Positions 56,314-64,000 of a DNA stretch of 64,000 bases are shown here, one piece after another (the first letter of the stretch is position 1; each line of letters opens with the position of its first letter). The DNA comes from Reyranella sp. CPCC 100927 (GTDB lineage Bacteria; Pseudomonadota; Alphaproteobacteria; Reyranellales; Reyranellaceae). Both the position numbers and the translations under genes were made by a program. The notes beneath the pieces are model-generated. The model saw only the letters and a program-made list of their open reading frames with translations. It made no database searches and was not told where the DNA came from. Location: NCBI RefSeq assembly GCF_007859315.1, contig NZ_VOHA01000009.1, forward strand, positions 124,001-188,000, in the 5' to 3' direction.

Positions 56314-58521
56314 TCAGCGCCGTCCGCTGCGTCGCGCCGGTTTGCCGCGGGAGCCCGACCCGGTCTTCACGCCGCGGAAGGTGCGCGAGTTCTGCATCTT
56401 GCCGTATGGAGTCGGCGCGGTGCCGCCGGCGGCTCCCGCCGTCGAGCGCGGCGCGACGGCGCCGGGCGGCAGGCCGAGGTCGTTCTCCTCCAGGCGGCGG
56501 ATCTCGTCGCGCAGGCGCGCGGCCTCCTCGAACTCGAGGTTGCCGGCTGCCTCGCGCATGCGCTTCTCCAGCTCGGCAATGTGAGTTTGCAGGTTGTGGC
56601 CGATCAGCTGCACGTCGCCCGAGACGCCGGTGTCCACCGTGTAGTGGTCGCGCTCGGCGACCGACTGCAGCACCTCGTTGATGTTCTTGCGGATCGAAGC
56701 CGGTGTGATGCCGTGCTCTTCGTTGTAGGCCTGCTGCTTGGCGCGCCGCCGCTCGGTCTCGCCGATGGCGTATTTCAGCGCGTCGGTCATGCGGTCGGCG
56801 TACAGCAGCACGCGGCCGTCGACGTTGCGGGCGGCGCGGCCGATGGTTTGCACCAGCGACGTGGGCGAGCGCAGGAAGCCTTCCTTGTCGGCGTCGAGGA
56901 TGGCGACCAGGGCGCATTCCGGGATGTCCAGGCCCTCGCGCAGCAGGTTGATGCCGATCAGCACGTCGAAAGCACCCAGCCGCAGGTCGCGGATGATCTC
57001 GATGCGCTCCAAGGTGTCGATGTCCGAATGCAGGTAGCGGCAGCGGATGCCGGCCTCGTGCATGTATTCGGTGAGGTCTTCGGCCATGCGCTTGGTCAGC
57101 ACCGTGACCAGCACGCGCTCGCCGCGCTTGGCGCACTCGCGGCACTCGGCCAGCAGGTCGTCGACCTGCTTCTCGACCGGCCGGATGATGGTGACCGGAT
57201 CGATCAGGCCGGTGGGGCGGATCACCTGCTCGACGAAGACGCCGCCGGTGCGCTCCATTTCCCACGGCCCCGGCGTTGCCGACACGAACATCGACAGCGG
57301 CCGCATCGCGTCCCACTCCTCGAACTTCAGCGGCCGGTTGTCGATGCACGAGGGCAGGCGGAAGCCGTACTCGGCCAGCACGCTCTTGCGGTTGAAGTCG
57401 CCGCGGAACATGCCGCCGATCTGCGGCACGGTGACGTGGCTTTCGTCGGCGATCAGCAGCGAGCCCTCGGGGAAGTACTCGAACAGCGACGGCGGCGGCT
57501 CGCCCGGCTTGCGGCCGGTGAGGTAGCGCGAATAGTTCTCGATGCCGGCGCACGAGCCCGTGGTCTCCAGCATCTCGATGTCGAACTGCGTGCGCTGCGC
57601 CAGCCGCTCGGCTTCCAGCAGCCGGCCGGCGCGGGTGTATTCGTCCAGGCGCTTCTTCAGGTCCTCGCGGATCTTCTGGATGGCGCCGGTCATCGTCGGC
57701 TTGGGCGTGACGTAGTGACTGTTGGCGTAGACCACGATGTCCTGCAGGCTGGTGGTCTTCTCGCCGGTCAGCGGATCGAACTCGGCGATGGCGTCGATCT
57801 CGTCGTCGAACAGCGAGATGCGCCAGGCGCGGTCCTCGTAGTGGGCCGGGAAGATCTCGATCGTGTCGCCGCGGGCGCGGAAGGTGCCGCGGCTGAAGGC
57901 CTGGTCGTTGCGCTTGTACTGGATCTCGACCAGGCGGCGCAGCAGCTCGGCGCGGTCGACCTTGTCGCCGACGCTGAGCCGGAACGTCATCGCCTGATAG
58001 TTCTCCAGCGGCCCGATGCCGTAGATGCACGACACCGAGGCCACGATCACCACGTCGTTGCGTTCCATCAGGGCGCGCGTGGCGGCGTGGCGCAGCCGGT
58101 CGATCTGTTCGTTGATCGACGAATCCTTCTCGATATACGTATCGCTGCGCGGCACGTACGCCTCGGGCTGGTAGTAGTCGTAGTAGGAGACGAAGTACTC
58201 GACGGCGTTCTCGGGGAAGAAGCTCTTCATCTCGCCGTAGAGCTGGGCTGCCAGCGTCTTGTTGGGCGCCATGATCAGGGTCGGGCGGTTCACCGACGCG
58301 ATCACGTTGGCCATGGTGAAGGTCTTGCCCGAGCCGGTGACGCCCAGCAGCACCTGGTCGGTCTCGCCCTGCTGGACGCCGGCGATGAGTTGTCGGATCG
58401 CCTCGGGCTGGTCGCCGGCCGGCTTGTAGTCGGACACGACCTTGAACGGCATACCACCGTCGATGGGCGGCCGCCGCTGCAGCCAGGGCATGGAAAGGCG
58501 TGCAACGTGGGTATCGGGCAT
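56314..58521 (-). CDS. uvrB: Excinuclease ABC subunit B
   Basis: 735 residues. Walker [20 protein letters not shown], the beta-hairpin region [21 protein letters not shown], helicase motifs ([43 protein letters not shown]) and a C-terminal UVR motif ([19 protein letters not shown]). It loads UvrA/UvrC at DNA lesions. ATG 58521 (MPDTHVARL); earlier in-frame codons extend into the divergent promoter. An antisense frame of 811 codons is a GC artefact. Confidence 0.95.
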   Translation of the reverse strand: MPDTHVARLSMPWLQRRPPIDGGMPFKVVSDYKPAGDQPEAIRQLIAGVQQGETDQVLLGVTGSGKTFTMANVIASVNRPTLIMAPNKTLAAQLYGEMKSFFPENAVEYFVSYYDYYQPEAYVPRSDTYIEKDSSINEQIDRLRHAATRALMERNDVVIVASVSCIYGIGPLENYQAMTFRLSVGDKVDRAELLRRLVEIQYKRNDQAFSRGTFRARGDTIEIFPAHYEDRAWRISLFDDEIDAIAEFDPLTGEKTTSLQDIVVYANSHYVTPKPTMTGAIQKIREDLKKRLDEYTRAGRLLEAERLAQRTQFDIEMLETTGSCAGIENYSRYLTGRKPGEPPPSLFEYFPEGSLLIADESHVTVPQIGGMFRGDFNRKSVLAEYGFRLPSCIDNRPLKFEEWDAMRPLSMFVSATPGPWEMERTGGVFVEQVIRPTGLIDPVTIIRPVEKQVDDLLAECRECAKRGERVLVTVLTKRMAEDLTEYMHEAGIRCRYLHSDIDTLERIEIIRDLRLGAFDVLIGINLLREGLDIPECALVAILDADKEGFLRSPTSLVQTIGRAARNVDGRVLLYADRMTDALKYAIGETERRRAKQQAYNEEHGITPASIRKNINEVLQSVAERDHYTVDTGVSGDVQLIGHNLQTHIAELEKRMREAAGNLEFEEAARLRDEIRRLEENDLGLPPGAVAPRSTAGAAGGTAPTPYGKMQNSRTFRGVKTGSGSRGKPARRSGRR

Positions 58522-58640
58522 GGACGCTATATGGCGCCAGCCCCGCGACGGCGCCAACCCGATTCGATTTCGTCGGTTCGACAAGCCTGGGGGAATCATA
58601 TAAAAGTGAGTGGTCGCCGCAAAAATTATTGACATCGCGC

Positions 58641-58677
58641 TTGAAAAGTATAAAAGCCTTACTTTATGATCTTCATG
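58641..58677 (+). promoter_or_regulatory. Sigma-70-like promoter of the TnpB-like/pspA operon
   Basis: TTGAAA (58641-58646) and TATGAT (58665-58670) with an 18-bp spacer, in the only AT-rich stretch nearby. The expected start of transcription coincides with the in-frame GTG at 58677, so a leaderless message is possible. TATAAAAG occurs twice 50 bases apart (58599 and 58649). Confidence 0.45.
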
Positions 58678-59834
58678 TGGTCAGACGACGAAAGACAGCA
58701 CCTGGCGGTTTCATCCGCCTGCGACTGGAGCCCGATGCAGCAGCCATCGCGGCGCTGGGGCAGCTCGTCGATGCCTACGCGGGGCTGGCCCAGTGGCTGG
58801 ACGTCACCATCCCGGCCGACCACTCAGCCGATCACGTCGTCCTGCACCGGAACTTCTACGAGCGGGCGCGGCAGCAAAGCGGTTTGCCGGCGCAGCTCAC
58901 GACCCTGGCGCTGCGCGATTGGGCCGCGCGCCGCCGCGGGTTGGCGGTCGAAGGGGTCCCGCTCGACGAGCGGCTCTATTCGGTTCGCGGCATTGCGACT
59001 GTGTCGATTGCGACGCTCGACGGGCGGGTTGGTGTGCCCTTCGCCGTCGCAGGTTACGGGCCGGTCTGGCCCGGCGGCGCGCCAGCGCGTCTGGTGCGCC
59101 AGCCCAGTGGTTGGGAGTTGAGGATCGAGTCGGATCGCGACATCGCCCGCTTGGGGCAGGAGGAACGGACCATGGCTACCGAGACTGTTGTGACCCGTAT
59201 TGGCCGCGTCATCGCCGGCATGACCCACGCCGCCATCAGCGCCGCCGAGGACGTCAATCCTGAAGCCGTCATGGAGCAGGCGATCCGCGAGATCGACGGC
59301 GCCGCCGACGAGGTGCGCGGCGAGATGGGCAAGGCGATGGCCGAGAAGGCCCGGCTGGACCTGCGCCGCAAGGAGCTGGAGCGCGAGCGCGGCGAGCTCG
59401 ACGAGAACGTGAAGCTTGCCGTCGGCAAGGGCCGCGATGATCTCGCCGAGGCCGGCATCGATCGCCAGCTCGATATCGAGGCGCAGCTGGGCGTGCTCGC
59501 CCGCCTGGCCGTCGACGCCGACGAGAAGATCGGCCAGCTCAACCAGACGCTGGATGCCGTACGCGCCAGCCGGCGCGAGGCCGAGACGCGGCTGGCCGAT
59601 CTCAAGCGCACGCGCCAGACGTCGGTCAGCGGTGCCGGTGCGCCCGAGGGCGAGACGCGGGTGTCGAAGGCGACTGGCAAGGTCGAGCGGGCGCAGGCCG
59701 CGATCGAACGCCTGACCGGCGTTCCGTCGGGCACGCCGGCCGGCGACCAGAAGTCGCTGGACGATCTCAACGAACTGGCCCGCAAGCATGCCGTGGCCGA
59801 ACGGCTGGCGCGCTTGAAAGCGGGACAGGGCTGA
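58677..59834 (+). CDS. In-frame read-through ORF: TnpB-like N-terminal domain joined to PspA
   Basis: From GTG 58677 an open frame runs about 165 codons and continues without a stop into pspA. The first part resembles the N-terminal region of TnpB/IS605 OrfB-type proteins: [20 protein letters not shown], then [33 protein letters not shown] and [20 protein letters not shown]. The RuvC nuclease part that should follow is absent. Third positions are GC-rich, so the region is coding. It may make a fusion of about 385 residues, or a 5' coding region followed by independent internal initiation of PspA. The TnpB link is by pattern only. Confidence 0.5.
   Translation: MVRRRKTAPGGFIRLRLEPDAAAIAALGQLVDAYAGLAQWLDVTIPADHSADHVVLHRNFYERARQQSGLPAQLTTLALRDWAARRRGLAVEGVPLDERLYSVRGIATVSIATLDGRVGVPFAVAGYGPVWPGGAPARLVRQPSGWELRIESDRDIARLGQEERTMATETVVTRIGRVIAGMTHAAISAAEDVNPEAVMEQAIREIDGAADEVRGEMGKAMAEKARLDLRRKELERERGELDENVKLAVGKGRDDLAEAGIDRQLDIEAQLGVLARLAVDADEKIGQLNQTLDAVRASRREAETRLADLKRTRQTSVSGAGAPEGETRVSKATGKVERAQAAIERLTGVPSGTPAGDQKSLDDLNELARKHAVAERLARLKAGQG
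59172..59834 (+). CDS. pspA: Phage shock protein A (PspA/IM30 family)
   Basis: 220 residues starting at ATG 59172, eight bases after a perfect AGGAGG (59158-59163). Almost entirely coiled coil, with [16 protein letters not shown] and [20 protein letters not shown] at the N-terminus. PspA binds and protects stressed inner membranes and forms ESCRT-III-like assemblies. It is followed by YqiJ- and YqiK-like genes, a known PspA-flotillin association. It is also the C-terminal part of the longer open frame described separately. Confidence 0.88.
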   Translation: MATETVVTRIGRVIAGMTHAAISAAEDVNPEAVMEQAIREIDGAADEVRGEMGKAMAEKARLDLRRKELERERGELDENVKLAVGKGRDDLAEAGIDRQLDIEAQLGVLARLAVDADEKIGQLNQTLDAVRASRREAETRLADLKRTRQTSVSGAGAPEGETRVSKATGKVERAQAAIERLTGVPSGTPAGDQKSLDDLNELARKHAVAERLARLKAGQG

Positions 59835-59853
59835 TGTCATCCTGGGTGCGTCG

Positions 59854-60600
59854 ATGCTGGACTTCTTCACCCACCCGGACGTCGCACCGTTCTCGATCGC
59901 GGCACTGGCCCTGTTCGGCCTGCTGCTGATCGAACTGGTGACCCTGCTGGCCGGCAAGCCGCTGTCGGCGTTGCTGGACCACGCGGTCGGACACGACGGC
60001 GTCCACCTTGACCACGGGCACGTCGAGATCCATGGCGGGACGGCGCTGGACCATGCGGTCGATCACGGCGCGCAGGTCGCCAAGCCGGACGGCCAGCAAC
60101 AAGGCATGTTCGGGACGGCACTCGACTGGCTGAACGCCGGTCGCGTGCCGCTGCTGGTCTTGATCATCGCGCTGCTGGCCGCCTTCGCCGGCCTGGGCAT
60201 GGTGCTGCAGACGGTGATCAGCATCGCCGGCTTCTACATTCCGGGCTGGCTGGCGGTCCTCATCGTGATCGTGCCGGCGTTCTGGTGCACACGCCACCTG
60301 TCGCGTCTGGTGGCCTACGTCGTGCCGCGCGACGAGAGCTACGCCACCAGCGGCACCGATTTCATCGGCCTGGTGGGCGAGGTCACCGTCGGGCCCGTGA
60401 AGCGCGGCGTCGTCGCCCGCGCCCGCATCCGCGATCGTCACGGCAACACCCACTTTCCGCGGGTCGAGCCGGCCGATCCGGAACAGGTCATTCCAGCCGG
60501 GACATCGGTCCTGGTGATCGAGGTTCGGGCCGGCGGCGCGCTTGCCGTCACGACCGCCGACTCGCGGCTGACGGACGGTCTTGAGCCCAAGACCGGCTGA
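59854..60600 (+). CDS. yqiJ: YqiJ-like membrane protein with OB-fold (DUF1449)
   Basis: 248 residues: an N-terminal helix (about 10-32), a His/Gly-rich linker, two central helices (about 97-145) and a soluble C-terminal OB-fold (GLVGEVTVGPVKRGVVARAR). This is the layout of YqiJ, the membrane partner of the flotillin YqiK. It starts 19 bases after pspA and precedes the flotillin gene. Confidence 0.8.
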   Translation: MLDFFTHPDVAPFSIAALALFGLLLIELVTLLAGKPLSALLDHAVGHDGVHLDHGHVEIHGGTALDHAVDHGAQVAKPDGQQQGMFGTALDWLNAGRVPLLVLIIALLAAFAGLGMVLQTVISIAGFYIPGWLAVLIVIVPAFWCTRHLSRLVAYVVPRDESYATSGTDFIGLVGEVTVGPVKRGVVARARIRDRHGNTHFPRVEPADPEQVIPAGTSVLVIEVRAGGALAVTTADSRLTDGLEPKTG

Positions 60601-60771
60601 CTGGCTGAGGCGGGTCAGTGCGGATCAGGTGTAAAGCGCAGTGAGGGTCGGCGGCAGCCGTGACGGCTGGCGCCAGGCGTTGATCCTTCGCTCGGGGTAG
60701 TGGGGCGTCATCGCGGTCGTCAGGAACTCACGCCGGTGCGCACCGCGCGCCGGTCACAGGAGGGGTGGGAC

Positions 60772-62517
60772 ATGGAGAAGCTGTTGCAATTGGCCGTACC
60801 GGCCATCATTGGCCTGGTCGCGCTGTTGGCCATCGGCCTGGTGATCGCCCGGCTCTATATTCGCGCCGAAAAGGACCGCTCCTATGTCCGCACCGGCCTG
60901 GGCGGCCAGAAGGTCGTGCTCGACGGCGGCTCCATCGTGCTACCGGTGTTCCAGAGCATCGCCTGGGTCAACCTGCAGACCCTGCGCCTGGAGGTGCGCC
61001 GCGACAACGCCGACGCCATGATCACGCGCGATCGCATGCGCGCCGATATCGGCGTCGAATTCTATGTCCGCGTCAAACCCGACGCCTCGTCGATCGCGCT
61101 GGCGGCCCAGACGCTGGGCGACCGCACCAACGATGCCGAACAGCTGCGCGCCCTGGTCGAGGCGAAATTCGTCGACGCCCTGCGCAGCGTCGCCGCCACC
61201 ATGGCGCTGGCCGAGCTGCAGGAGCAGCGCGCCACGTTCGTGCAGTCGGTGCAGACCGCCGTGGCCCGCGACCTGGAGCTGAACGGCCTGGAGCTGGAGA
61301 GCGCCTCGCTCACCAAGCTCGACCAGACCGATACCAAGTACTTCAACCCCAACAACGCCTTCGACGCCGAGGGCTTGACGGCGCTGACCAAGATCACCGA
61401 GTCGCGCCGCCAGGAGCGCAACCTCACGGTGCGCAACACCGAGGTGACCATCGCCCAGCAGGATCTCGAGGCGCGCCAGCGCACGCTTGAGATCGACCGG
61501 CAGAAGAAGGAAGCCGAGCTCTCGCAGCAGCGCGACATCGTCAACAAGACGGCCGAAACGCGTGCCGCCGCGGCGCAGAAGGAAGCCGAGGCGCGTCAGG
61601 CCGAGGAGCAGGCCCGCATCGCCGCCGAGCAGGCGATCGCCCAGCGCACCGCGACCGCCAAGCAGGCACAGGAAACCGCCGGCATCGAAGCCGACCTCGC
61701 CATCCGCCAGCGCCAGATCGAGAGCGAGCGCACGGCCGAGACCCTGGCGATCGCCAAGAAGCGCGACGTCGAGATCGCCGACCAGGATCGTGCCATCGCG
61801 GTGGCCGACAAGAGCCGGGCCGAGAGCGAGGCCCGCGCCAAGGCCGAAGAGGCCCGGGCGCTGGCCACGTCGGCGACGGAAAGCGTCGAGACCGCCAAGC
61901 AGGTCGCCATCGCCGAACGTCAGCGGCAGACGGCCGTCATCAGCGCCCGCCAGTCGGCCGAGCAGGACGCCGCCAAGGTGACCATCGCGGCCCAGGCCGA
62001 GAAGCAGGCCGCCGACGACAAGGCCACCGCGATCCGAACCGAAGCACAGGCCGAAGCCGACGCCGCCAAGATCAAGGCCGAGGCGCAGGCCAAGACCTAC
62101 GAGGTCGAGGCCGAAGGTCAGCGCAGGATCAACGAGGCGCGCAACGCCATGTCGACCGCCGTCATCGAGCTGGAGGTCACCAAGGAGCGGTTGCGCATCC
62201 TGCCGCTGGCGCTGGCCGAGGCGGTCAAGCCGCTGGAGAAGATCGGCGATGTGCGGATCATCGATATGGGCGGCGGAATGCCAGGCCACGCTGTAGGCAA
62301 CGGCGTCAACGGCACCGGTGGCAACGCCGACTCGCTGTTGAACACGCTGCTGGCTTATCGCGCCAACGCGCCGGTGATCGACAAGCTGCTGGTCGAGGCT
62401 GGCTTCGCCGGCGGCGCCAACCCAGTGCAGTCGCTGATGGCGGCGACCACGGCGACCAAGGACCAGCCCGCGGGCGCGGGCACGCCGCCGGCACCGAAAG
62501 CACCGGACAACGACTGA
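60772..62517 (+). CDS. yqiK: Flotillin-family protein (YqiK-like)
   Basis: 581 residues. One N-terminal membrane helix ([20 protein letters not shown]), a PHB/SPFH domain (about 60-210, [20 protein letters not shown]), a very long Ala/Glu/Gln coiled coil (about 230-490) and a Gly/Ala-rich tail. Flotillins scaffold membrane microdomains and work with PspA/YqiJ-type proteins. ATG 60772 follows AGGAGGGG. It is 171 bases after yqiJ and probably in the same operon. Confidence 0.88.
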   Translation: MEKLLQLAVPAIIGLVALLAIGLVIARLYIRAEKDRSYVRTGLGGQKVVLDGGSIVLPVFQSIAWVNLQTLRLEVRRDNADAMITRDRMRADIGVEFYVRVKPDASSIALAAQTLGDRTNDAEQLRALVEAKFVDALRSVAATMALAELQEQRATFVQSVQTAVARDLELNGLELESASLTKLDQTDTKYFNPNNAFDAEGLTALTKITESRRQERNLTVRNTEVTIAQQDLEARQRTLEIDRQKKEAELSQQRDIVNKTAETRAAAAQKEAEARQAEEQARIAAEQAIAQRTATAKQAQETAGIEADLAIRQRQIESERTAETLAIAKKRDVEIADQDRAIAVADKSRAESEARAKAEEARALATSATESVETAKQVAIAERQRQTAVISARQSAEQDAAKVTIAAQAEKQAADDKATAIRTEAQAEADAAKIKAEAQAKTYEVEAEGQRRINEARNAMSTAVIELEVTKERLRILPLALAEAVKPLEKIGDVRIIDMGGGMPGHAVGNGVNGTGGNADSLLNTLLAYRANAPVIDKLLVEAGFAGGANPVQSLMAATTATKDQPAGAGTPPAPKAPDND

Positions 62518-62526
62518 TACGCCAGA

Positions 62527-62560
62527 GCCGGGAGCGCGCCATGCCTGGCGCGCTCCCGGC
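62527..62560 (+). terminator. 15-bp hairpin after the flotillin gene
   Basis: Perfect 15-bp arms (62527-62541 and 62546-62560) with a TGCC loop, 9 bases after the flotillin stop. No T-run follows, so it may be a processing or partial-termination site before the next gene. Confidence 0.6.
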
Positions 62561-62584
62561 CATTCCGGTTAGCGGGCAGTCGCC

Positions 62585-63433
62585 ATGGCACTGATGCTGG
62601 CAAGCGTGTTCGTCGGGTTCCTGTGGGCCATCGGCCTGCTGGCCGTGTTCGGCCGCCTGGTGGCATGGCGATGGCCACAGAAGAAGGACGACAACAAGAA
62701 GAAGGGCAAGCCGTCGGCAGGTCAGCGGGTATCCCCGGGCGCCTTCCTCGCCGCGGCCGGCGCCAGCATCGTGGGCTCGCTGCTGGTCGCCAATGTGGCG
62801 CTCGACTTCGTCGCGGTCGTCATCAACGCGCGTGCGAACCAGCCGATGTTCGTGCCCTTTGTCGTCGGTGCCGTGGGTGCGTTGGTGCTGCGTCGCGATC
62901 GCCTGCCGCCGGTCATGTACGCCGTCGGCGTGGCCGTGCGTGAGTTCCTGGCCGAGCGGGCCAAAGCCCAGGATCAGGCTGCGGCGAGACAAGATCCAAC
63001 GCCGATCGAGCGGCGGTTCCGGGAGCCTGTCTCGACCGTGATCGACGCACCGGTGACCCCCATCATCCGGACCATGCCATCGGTTCCGCCATCGCGGCCG
63101 GACCTGCCACCTGTCATGGTGGTGAGCGTGACGCCGCGTCGGGGTGAACCGACACTATCGCAGCGGCGCCGGGAAATTGTGGGCCACCTCAAGGCGCGGT
63201 CGGCTGATCTGGCGGCAAAGGTGCCGGCGCCGGCGATTGTGCCCGACATCGAGCCCACCGCCGCTGCGCTGGCGTCACAAGCCGCCGCGACCGTCGCCGA
63301 AACCAGGGCCATGCATGATGTCTGGCGGGCGGAAGCGGAAGCTTTGCGCGAGCAATGGCGCAAGGACGGCGAGGCGCTGCGCGACCAATGGCGCCGCGAT
63401 ACCCGGGTGAAGGTCGAGGACGCCAAGCAGTAG
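62585..63433 (+). CDS. Membrane protein of unknown function, last gene of the PspA-flotillin group
   Basis: 282 residues. Three hydrophobic segments (about 1-22, 48-75, 80-100), then a long polar region rich in Pro, Arg and Ala. A short tandem repeat lies near the C-terminus ([20 protein letters not shown], residues about 257-276). I do not recognise a family. It follows the flotillin gene by 67 bases with a hairpin between, so it may belong to the same stress operon. Confidence 0.7.
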   Translation: MALMLASVFVGFLWAIGLLAVFGRLVAWRWPQKKDDNKKKGKPSAGQRVSPGAFLAAAGASIVGSLLVANVALDFVAVVINARANQPMFVPFVVGAVGALVLRRDRLPPVMYAVGVAVREFLAERAKAQDQAAARQDPTPIERRFREPVSTVIDAPVTPIIRTMPSVPPSRPDLPPVMVVSVTPRRGEPTLSQRRREIVGHLKARSADLAAKVPAPAIVPDIEPTAAALASQAAATVAETRAMHDVWRAEAEALREQWRKDGEALRDQWRRDTRVKVEDAKQ

Positions 63434-63518
63434 CCACGGGTGCCGTCACGAACGGCCTCGATCATGTCACACCCAGGCTCTACTATCGCAGCCGTCCCCT
63501 CATCGGATGGATGCGCCC

Positions 63519-64000
63519 ATGACCAAAGACCGCAGCCACGAAGACCAGATCGGCAACCACCGCTTGCATCCGGAAACGCTGATGCTGGGTTACGGGTATG
63601 ACCCGACGTTGTCGGAGGGCTCGGTCAAGCCACCCGTGTTCCTGACCTCCACCTTCGTCTTCCGTTCGGCCGAGGAAGGGCGCGATTTCTTCGACTACGT
63701 CTCCGGCCGCAAGGAGCCTCCGACCCGAGGCGAGGCGGGGTTGGTCTATTCGCGCTTCAACCACCCCAACAGCGAGATCGTCGAAGACCGTTTGGCGATC
63801 TACGAGGGCGGCGAGCGCGCACTGGTCTTCTCCTCGGGCATGTCGGCGATCGCCACGACCATCCTGGCCTATGCCCGGCCGGGCGATGCCATCGTGCACA
63901 GCCAGCCCCTCTATGGCGGCACCGAAACCTTGTTGGCGCGCACCTTCGCGTCCTTCGGCATCGCCGCCGAAGGGTTCTCCGAGGGCACCGACTCTGCCGA
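63519..64000 (+). CDS. Cys/Met-metabolism PLP enzyme (cystathionine synthase/lyase-like), 3' end outside
   Basis: The first 160 residues of a fold-type-I PLP enzyme of the cystathionine gamma-synthase/methionine gamma-lyase family. Visible: [32 protein letters not shown], and [20 protein letters not shown] with the PLP-stacking loop, then [11 protein letters not shown]. Two in-frame ATGs, 63507 and 63519, are possible; neither has a clear ribosome-binding site. The catalytic Lys lies beyond the window. Confidence 0.85.
   Translation, partial: MTKDRSHEDQIGNHRLHPETLMLGYGYDPTLSEGSVKPPVFLTSTFVFRSAEEGRDFFDYVSGRKEPPTRGEAGLVYSRFNHPNSEIVEDRLAIYEGGERALVFSSGMSAIATTILAYARPGDAIVHSQPLYGGTETLLARTFASFGIAAEGFSEGTDSA

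Noticed and set aside
56197-58632. 811-codon open frame antisense to uvrB
   Set aside because: It mirrors uvrB codon by codon in GC-rich DNA; the protein is low-complexity Ala/Arg/Val/Leu/Asp without any domain, while the opposite strand encodes a full UvrB.

Overview
The window is 64 kb of high-GC DNA that reads as a chromosomal segment of a free-living alphaproteobacterium. The best evidence is a broken but ordered backbone on the + strand: dgt (7.4 kb), argS (18.4 kb), a SPOR-domain protein, nagZ, scpA, scpB (ending at 24.2 kb), then tatA and tatB (47.3 kb). That order is characteristic of Alphaproteobacteria. The catabolic gene content and the repeat style suggest a soil Rhodospirillales or Hyphomicrobiales lineage, but the genus is inference. 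I recognised no rRNA, tRNA, CRISPR array or prophage.

Layout. 0-3.6 kb: purine-ureide and amide hydrolases (M20 hydrolase, carbamoylase/allantoate amidohydrolase type, PuuE-type allantoinase). 3.6-8.6 kb: acyl-CoA ligase, xanthine phosphoribosyltransferase, TerC protein, universal stress protein, dgt. 8.6-18.4 kb is an insertion between dgt and argS. It holds an eroded stretch, a membrane Ser/Thr kinase with a peptidoglycan-binding tail, an OmpA-like lipoprotein, an IS66 transposase remnant, an M91-like HELVH protein, and an IclR-Rieske oxygenase-glutamine synthetase-like cluster. 18.4-24.2 kb: argS, SPOR, nagZ, scpA, scpB. 24.2-47.2 kb is a second, 23 kb insertion before tatA. It holds an ArsR-controlled efflux pump plus P1 aminopeptidase; pobA; a TetR-controlled acyl-CoA carboxylase with acyl-CoA dehydrogenase; a LysR gene divergent from a CoA-transferase, ABC importer and luciferase-like monooxygenase operon; a hydratase/SDR pair; a TctC-type binding protein; an FMN 2-hydroxyacid dehydrogenase; and an orphan ABC ATPase. 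47.2-55.4 kb: tatA, tatB (no tatC), a zinc-ribbon protein, thrC, an M16 peptidase, an acetyltransferase, cobD and two related MFS transporters. 55.4-56.3 kb: a REP-associated tyrosine transposase (RAYT) flanked by inverted repeats. 56.3-64 kb: uvrB, then divergently an envelope-stress operon (pspA, YqiJ-like, YqiK flotillin, membrane protein) and the start of a Cys/Met-metabolism PLP enzyme.

Functional themes. The 29-45 kb region looks like import and CoA-dependent breakdown of branched, terpenoid-like or aromatic acids. Near-identical palindromes at 33.9 kb and 43.1 kb suggest that one TetR protein controls two of its operons. The IclR-Rieske-GS cluster suggests oxidation of an aromatic amine or similar compound, with a PcaR/PobR-like operator in its divergent promoter.

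Most unusual signals: (1) an open frame upstream of pspA that encodes a TnpB-like N-terminal region without the RuvC nuclease and runs without a stop into PspA; (2) the RAYT gene between 67-bp inverted repeats whose core recurs 50 kb away; (3) the shared TetR operator; (4) the kinase/OmpA/M91 island with a duplicated 5' element. All similarities were judged by eye from the sequence; no database was searched.
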